Assembly (NCBI RefSeq): GCF_014218705.1
Contig: NZ_JABBJF010000038.1
Location: 1 to 42,702, forward strand
DNA length: 42,702 nucleotides
Origin: Kluyvera sichuanensis
GTDB lineage: Bacteria > Pseudomonadota > Gammaproteobacteria > Enterobacterales > Enterobacteriaceae
Reading direction: 5' to 3'
Positions 39,532-42,702 of this stretch are shown here, in pieces. The notes beneath the pieces are model-generated. The model had not been told where the DNA came from. It did not search any database and saw only the letters and a list, made by a program, of their open reading frames with translations. Position 1 is the first letter of the stretch. Each line of letters starts with the position of its first letter. The translations under genes were made by a program, and so were the position numbers.

Positions 39532-40523
39532 CTGCCTACGTGGGCCTGTTCTTTGGCCTGCAGTTTCACGGCCTGCGCTTTGTAGCGACGGGCCAGAACC
39601 GCACAGGTCATCAGCTGAATCTGGTGGAAGATCATCAGCGGTAGCACCATCATCCCCAACACTGAGGTTGGGAAGAGAATATTGGCCATCGGAATACCGT
39701 TGGCCAGACTCTTTTTCGACCCACAGAAGACAATGGTAATCTCATCCGCCTTATTGAAGCCCAGCCGACGGGCAACCACGGTGTTAATCAGAATCACCAG
39801 CGCCAGCAGCACGATGCTTACCACCACGATAAACAGCAGTGACCCTACGCCTACCTTATGCCAGATACCGTTGACCACTGCTTCGCTGAAGGCGGAGTAG
39901 ACCACCAGTAGAATCGAGGTCTGGTCGGTTTTGGCAATCCATTTTTTGTGTTTGGTTACAAACGCCGCGGTCCACGGGCGGGAAAGGTGCCCCAGCACAA
40001 ACGGCAGCAGCAGCTGCAGCATGATTTTGCCTACCTGCTCAAGACTACCGCCCGCGCCGTGGACGTTCATCACCAGGCCAACCAGCAGCGGCGACAGGAA
40101 GATCCCCAGCAGGCTGGATGCCGACGCAGAGCACACTGCGGCGGCAACGTTACCGCCCGCCAGCGAAGTAAAAGCGATGGCCGACTGCACGGTAGCAGGC
40201 AGAATGCACAGATACAGGAAACCGGCGTAAAGCTGCGGGTCGACGTTGATCGGCGCCCACCAGGCGAACAGCACGCCCAGCACCGGGAAGACCACAAAGG
40301 TGCTGCACATCACCCACAGATGCAGTCGCCAGTGGCTGCCGCCGGCAATAATCGACTCACGCGACAGCTTGGCGCCGTGCATAAAGAACAGCAGCGCGAT
40401 AGCGGCGGTGGTCAGATTTTCAAAAAAGGGAACGAAGTCGCCGCGCGCCGGAAAGAAGGTGGCGAGCAGGACAACCGCAATAAGCGTCAGCGTAAACGGA
40501 TCTAAAATGCGGAAAAGTTTCAT
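39528..40523 (-). CDS. yfeH: YfeH, SBF-like (bile-acid:sodium symporter family) transporter
   Basis: A 331-residue protein (E. coli YfeH 332). It is a polytopic membrane protein of the SBF-like family with about ten membrane segments. The family's conserved crossover region is visible in LPATVQSAIAFTSLAGGNVAAAVCSASASS and again in CGSKKSLANGIPMANILFP, each split around a short loop. The substrate is unknown. The ATG at 40523, with AGGAG upstream on the minus strand, is chosen over an in-frame ATG at 40601, which would add 26 residues unlike homologues. It is divergent from yfeR. Confidence 0.92.
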   Translation of the reverse strand: MKLFRILDPFTLTLIAVVLLATFFPARGDFVPFFENLTTAAIALLFFMHGAKLSRESIIAGGSHWRLHLWVMCSTFVVFPVLGVLFAWWAPINVDPQLYAGFLYLCILPATVQSAIAFTSLAGGNVAAAVCSASASSLLGIFLSPLLVGLVMNVHGAGGSLEQVGKIMLQLLLPFVLGHLSRPWTAAFVTKHKKWIAKTDQTSILLVVYSAFSEAVVNGIWHKVGVGSLLFIVVVSIVLLALVILINTVVARRLGFNKADEITIVFCGSKKSLANGIPMANILFPTSVLGMMVLPLMIFHQIQLMTCAVLARRYKAQAVKLQAKEQAHVGS

Positions 40524-40558
40524 AAAGACTCCTGAAGATCGATGCACACATTTTGCTT

Positions 40559-40579
40559 TTTTATTTTTGAGAAATAAAA
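40559..40579. promoter_or_regulatory. Candidate YfeR operator
   Basis: A perfect dyad TTTTATTT-TTGAG-AAATAAAA lies in the yfeH-yfeR intergenic region. It contains an ATTT-N5-AAAT core of LysR-type style. E. coli and Salmonella YfeR regulate the divergent yfeH. Confidence 0.5.
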
Positions 40580-40612
40580 TTGATTTATTGCATCCATTCA
40601 TGAATAAAACAG

Positions 40613-41539
40613 ATGAATTACTCGCTGCGACAGTTGAAGGTGTTTGTAACGGTGGCCCAGGCGAAGAGTTTTAGCCGGGCAGGGGAAATAATCGGCCTGA
40701 GCCAGTCGGCGGTCAGCCACAGCGTAAAGGAGCTGGAGAGCCAGACCGGCGTTCGGCTGCTCGACCGCACCACGCGTGAAGTGGTGCTGACGGAAGCGGG
40801 GCAGCAGCTTGCCGCCCGCCTGGAACGGTTACTGGATGAGCTACAGGGCACGCTACGGGAAGCCGGGCGCACCGGGCAGCAGCTAAGTGGAACGGTCAGG
40901 GTGGCGGCCAGCCAGACGATTTCAGCGCATCTGATTCCGCAGTGCATTGCACAAAGTAATCGCCGGTACCCGGACATTCGCTTTGTGCTGCACGACCGGC
41001 CGCAGCAGTGGGTGCTGGAGAGTATTCGCCAGGGGGATGTTGATTTCGGTATCGTTATCGATCCCGGCGTTGTGGGGGATTTGCAGTGCGAAACGGTGCT
41101 CTCTGAGCCATTCTTCCTGCTGTGTCGCAGCGATCACCCGTTTGCCGTTATGCCGGAGGTCGACTGGCAGGCGTTGCAGGGCGCGAAACTGGTGCTGCAG
41201 GACTACGCTTCCGGCAGCCGGATGTTGATTGATGCGGCGCTCCAGTTGCATCAGATTGAGGCGAATATCGTTCAGGAGATTGGTCACCCGGCGACGCTGT
41301 TCCCCATGGTAACGGCGGGCATCGGCATCAGCATTATTCCGGCGCTGGCGCTACCATTGCCGGAGGGGAGCCCGCTAGTGGTGAAGCGGATGTCGCCGGG
41401 TGTAGAGCGCCAGCTGATGTTGGCGAGACGGAAAAATCGTTCGCTCTCCACCGCGGCTCAGGCGCTGTGGGACGTGGTACGGGAGCAAAGCCAGCAGCTA
41501 ATGGATGAACGGCTACAGGACCCGCTGTATCAGACGTAA
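40613..41539 (+). CDS. yfeR: LysR-family regulator YfeR
   Basis: A 308-residue protein, equal to E. coli YfeR, starting [20 protein letters not shown]. The helix-turn-helix covers residues 4-63 ([23 protein letters not shown]). The effector domain (about 92-300) is of the CynR/CysB-like group. In Salmonella YfeR responds to osmolarity and controls yfeH. The ATG has no strong ribosome binding site. Its 3' end overlaps the convergent FlxA-like gene by 10 bp. Confidence 0.93.
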   Translation: MNYSLRQLKVFVTVAQAKSFSRAGEIIGLSQSAVSHSVKELESQTGVRLLDRTTREVVLTEAGQQLAARLERLLDELQGTLREAGRTGQQLSGTVRVAASQTISAHLIPQCIAQSNRRYPDIRFVLHDRPQQWVLESIRQGDVDFGIVIDPGVVGDLQCETVLSEPFFLLCRSDHPFAVMPEVDWQALQGAKLVLQDYASGSRMLIDAALQLHQIEANIVQEIGHPATLFPMVTAGIGISIIPALALPLPEGSPLVVKRMSPGVERQLMLARRKNRSLSTAAQALWDVVREQSQQLMDERLQDPLYQT

Positions 41540-41871
41540 ATATCAATCTGATGATCGTCGCTGGGCTTGTTCACGCCGGTGATGGCGGCAGAAGAGGCTT
41601 CCTGTTTTTCCTGCGCTTTTTCTGCCTGTTGATTCTGGAGTTGCGCCAGCTGTGCTTCCAGCATGGCGATCTGCTCCTGAATCATTTCGGCCTGCTTTTG
41701 TTTTTCTTCTGTGCTGCCGCTGCCGTCCGCAATCTCTTTAAGCTGCTGGGTCAGCTTAACAATCTGCTGGGTGATACGCGCCATTTGTGATGCCGCATCG
41801 TTACCACTCGGCGCGGCAGTGCTGGTGGTGGTTTTTAGTGAAGCGATAGAGGGAGCGCTGATGGTGGTCAT
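41530..41871 (-). CDS. FlxA-like family protein with sigma-28 promoter
   Basis: A 113-residue protein of the FlxA-like type. A Ser/Thr/Ala-rich N-terminus leads into a long coiled coil at about residues 25-90 (heptads in [18 protein letters not shown] and in [16 protein letters not shown]). It ends in a polar tail, DDHQIDIYV. There is no signal peptide. FlxA in the E. coli Qin prophage is a flagellar class-3 gene of unknown role. Here a near-consensus sigma-28 promoter (41903-41929, minus strand) lies about 30 bp upstream of the ATG, supporting flagellar control. A GGCG-type ribosome binding site (AAGGCG) precedes the start. Confidence 0.85.
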   Translation of the reverse strand: MTTISAPSIASLKTTTSTAAPSGNDAASQMARITQQIVKLTQQLKEIADGSGSTEEKQKQAEMIQEQIAMLEAQLAQLQNQQAEKAQEKQEASSAAITGVNKPSDDHQIDIYV

Positions 41872-41902
41872 GGTGAACGCCTTATTGGGAGAAATATAAG
41901 GA

Positions 41903-41929
41903 GTATCGGCAGAACGGGGGGAGACTTGA
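41903..41929 (-). promoter_or_regulatory. Sigma-28 (FliA) promoter of the FlxA-like gene
   Basis: On the minus strand, TCAAGTCT, an 11-bp spacer, then GCCGATAC. The FliA consensus is TAAAGTTT-N11-GCCGATAA, so the match is 6/8 and 7/8 with exact spacing. The predicted start of transcription is about 25 nt before the ATG. Confidence 0.85.
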
Positions 41930-41934
41930 GCTTT

Positions 41935-41964
41935 TCCCGGCGGCGCTGCGCTTGGCCGGGCTAC
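41935..41964. repeat. REP element
   Basis: A single REP unit (TCCCGGCGGCGCTGCGCTTGG then CCGGGCTAC) lies upstream of the sigma-28 promoter. Confidence 0.75.
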
Positions 41965-41983
41965 GTTGGAAAACTTCTCAGAA

Positions 41984-42042
41984 CGCAGATAGCAAAAAGG
42001 CGCCTTTAGGGCGCTTTTTTACATTGGTGGGTCGTGCAGGAT
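41984..42042. repeat. Direct repeat, copy 1: tRNA-Lys terminator and 3' end
   Basis: This 59-bp block matches 42140-42198 at 58 of 59 positions. It contains a terminator stem (GCGCC-TTTAG-GGCGC then T6, 42000-42020) and 18 bases (42025-42042) equal to the 3' end of tRNA-Lys including CCA. The rest of a tRNA is missing, so it is a fragment. Confidence 0.9.
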
Positions 42043-42149
42043 GACTCGCTTCGCTCGCCCTTCGGGCCGTCGCCGCAAGCGGCTCCGTTGTCTCACTGCG
42101 TTCGACACCGAACCTGCTGCAGGTTCGAATCGTCTATATCGCAGATAGC

Positions 42150-42176
42150 AAAAAAGCGCCTTTAGGGCGCTTTTTT
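42150..42176. terminator. Terminator of the tRNA-Val/Lys operon
   Basis: AAAAAAGCGCC-TTTAG-GGCGCTTTTTT forms a stem with A- and T-tracts, 4 bp after the CCA end of tRNA-Lys on the minus strand. It is part of direct-repeat copy 2 (42140-42198). Confidence 0.9.
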
Positions 42177-42180
42177 ACAT

Positions 42181-42256
42181 TGGTGGGTCGTGCAGGATTC
42201 GAACCTGCGACCAATTGATTAAAAGTCAACTGCTCTACCAACTGAGCTAACGACCC
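42181..42256 (-). tRNA. lysV: tRNA-Lys (anticodon TTT)
   Basis: A 76-nt gene including the encoded CCA. On the minus strand it begins GGGTCGTTAGCTCAG, has the anticodon loop CTTTTAA, and the T-loop GGTTCGAATCC. It appears identical to E. coli lysV. It is the last gene of a minus-strand tRNA operon and lies only 4 bp after the neighbouring tRNA-Val. The symbol follows the E. coli valU-valX-valY-lysV order. Confidence 0.97.
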
Positions 42257-42260
42257 GAAG

Positions 42261-42336
42261 TGGTGGGTGATGACGGGATCGAACCGCCGACCCCCTCCTT
42301 GTAAGGGAGGTGCTCTCCCAGCTGAGCTAATCACCC
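42261..42336 (-). tRNA. tRNA-Val (anticodon TAC), copy 1
   Basis: A 76-nt gene with encoded CCA. On the minus strand it begins GGGTGATTAGCTCAG, has the anticodon loop CTTACAA, and the T-loop GGTTCGATCCC. It is the tandem copy nearest tRNA-Lys. Confidence 0.97.
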
Positions 42337-42382
42337 ACTTCGGTACTTCAATTTTTAGTAAGAAATCCAGCTGGCGAGAAAG

Positions 42383-42458
42383 TGGTGGGTGATGACGGGA
42401 TCGAACCGCCGACCCCCTCCTTGTAAGGGAGGTGCTCTCCCAGCTGAGCTAATCACCC
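42383..42458 (-). tRNA. tRNA-Val (anticodon TAC), copy 2
   Basis: Identical to copy 1 and offset by 122 bp. The 46-bp spacer is shared by all repeats and contains GGTACTTCAATTTTTAGT. Confidence 0.97.
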
Positions 42459-42504
42459 ACTTCGGTACTTCAATTTTTAGTAAGAAATCCAGCTGGCGAG
42501 AAAG

Positions 42505-42580
42505 TGGTGGGTGATGACGGGATCGAACCGCCGACCCCCTCCTTGTAAGGGAGGTGCTCTCCCAGCTGAGCTAATCACCC
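42505..42580 (-). tRNA. tRNA-Val (anticodon TAC), copy 3
   Basis: Identical to copies 1 and 2, again offset by exactly 122 bp, with the same spacer. Confidence 0.97.
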
Positions 42581-42626
42581 ACTTCGGTACTTCAATTTTT
42601 AGTAAGAAATCCAGCTGGCGAGAAAG

Positions 42627-42702
42627 TGGTGGGTGATGACGGGATCGAACCGCCGACCCCCTCCTTGTAAGGGAGGTGCTCTCCCAGCTGAGCTAATCAC
42701 CC
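42627..42702 (-). tRNA. tRNA-Val (anticodon TAC), copy 4
   Basis: A fourth identical copy. Its 5' end coincides with the last base of the window, so further copies and the operon promoter lie outside. Confidence 0.95.

Larger units (their letters stand above)
41872..42180. other. Region between the FlxA-like gene and tRNA-Lys
   Basis: No protein gene is seen. The region holds the sigma-28 promoter (41903-41929), a REP unit (41935-41964), a duplicated tRNA-Lys terminator with the tRNA 3' end (41984-42042), a GC-rich unexplained spacer (42043-42139), and the true tRNA-Lys terminator (42150-42176). Confidence 0.7.
42261..42702 (-). repeat. 122-bp tandem repeat carrying tRNA-Val genes
   Basis: The unit is one 76-bp tRNA-Val gene plus a 46-bp spacer, repeated without visible change. 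E. coli K-12 has three valine genes here; at least four are present in this window. Confidence 0.93.

Noticed and set aside
42134-42334. Minus-strand open frame of 66 codons
   Set aside because: It runs through tRNA-Lys and tRNA-Val. The peptide (SLAQLVEQLTFNQL and similar) is the well-known artefact of translating tRNA genes.

Overview
This is ordinary chromosomal backbone from a gammaproteobacterium of the family Enterobacteriaceae. Nearly every gene has a recognisable counterpart of almost the same length in Escherichia coli or Salmonella, mostly in the same order as the E. coli purC-to-gltX segment. The presence of ptsJ and a yfeJ-type gene beside pdxK is like Salmonella, Klebsiella and Enterobacter and unlike E. 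coli K-12. The segments E. coli carries here for narQ, talA-tktB, the eut operon with eutR, and yfeW-murPQR-ucpA are all absent. A FlxA-like gene with a strong flagellar sigma-28 promoter suggests a motile species, so an Enterobacter/Lelliottia/Leclercia/Kosakonia type is more likely than Klebsiella. I cannot fix the genus from sequence reading alone.

Layout. 1-6050: ypfJ, tmcA and ypfH (+) face ypfN, dapE and yffB (-) across a REP pair; the 19-codon gene ypfM follows. 6142-9304: acrD (-), with a BaeR-like box and a Fur-like palindrome upstream. 9632-13402: aegA, nudK, ypfG (+). 13399-14852: a divergent EthD-domain gene and LysR regulator. 15098-20264: maeB (+), hemF and amiA (-), ypeA and yfeZ (+). 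20326-21897: yfeY behind a likely sigma-E promoter, then the haem peroxidase yfeX. 21909-22345: an inverted palindromic-repeat pair and a DUF559 gene that ends inside it. 22543-27376: the sulfate uptake operon cysPTWA and cysM. 27373-31074: an NTF2-like gene, a glutamine amidotransferase, ptsJ (-), then divergent pdxK with a small overlapping unknown gene. 31135-33715: crr, ptsI, ptsH (-). 34101-35990: cysK and cysZ (-). 36221-39531: zipA, ligA, ypeB (+). 39528-41871: yfeH (-), yfeR (+), and a FlxA-like gene (-). 41984-42702: a tRNA-Lys gene, a duplicated fragment of its 3' end and terminator, and at least four tandem identical tRNA-Val genes, all on the minus strand.

Functional themes. Sulfur assimilation dominates the centre: the thiosulfate/sulfate transporter CysPTWA, both O-acetylserine sulfhydrylases CysK and CysM, and the sulfate permease CysZ. 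The phosphotransferase core HPr, enzyme I and IIA-Glc lies next to vitamin B6 salvage (PdxK) and its PLP-binding regulator PtsJ. Envelope genes are scattered through the window: acrD, amiA, zipA, yfeY and dapE.

I found no mobile element, CRISPR array, toxin-antitoxin pair or phage defence island, and no convincing wholly new system. The observations most worth a second look are the sigma-28 promoter on the FlxA-like gene, the duplicated tRNA-Lys end, the DUF559 gene whose last codons come from a repeat, the acrD promoter architecture, and several strong leader stem-loops (yfeX, nudK, maeB).
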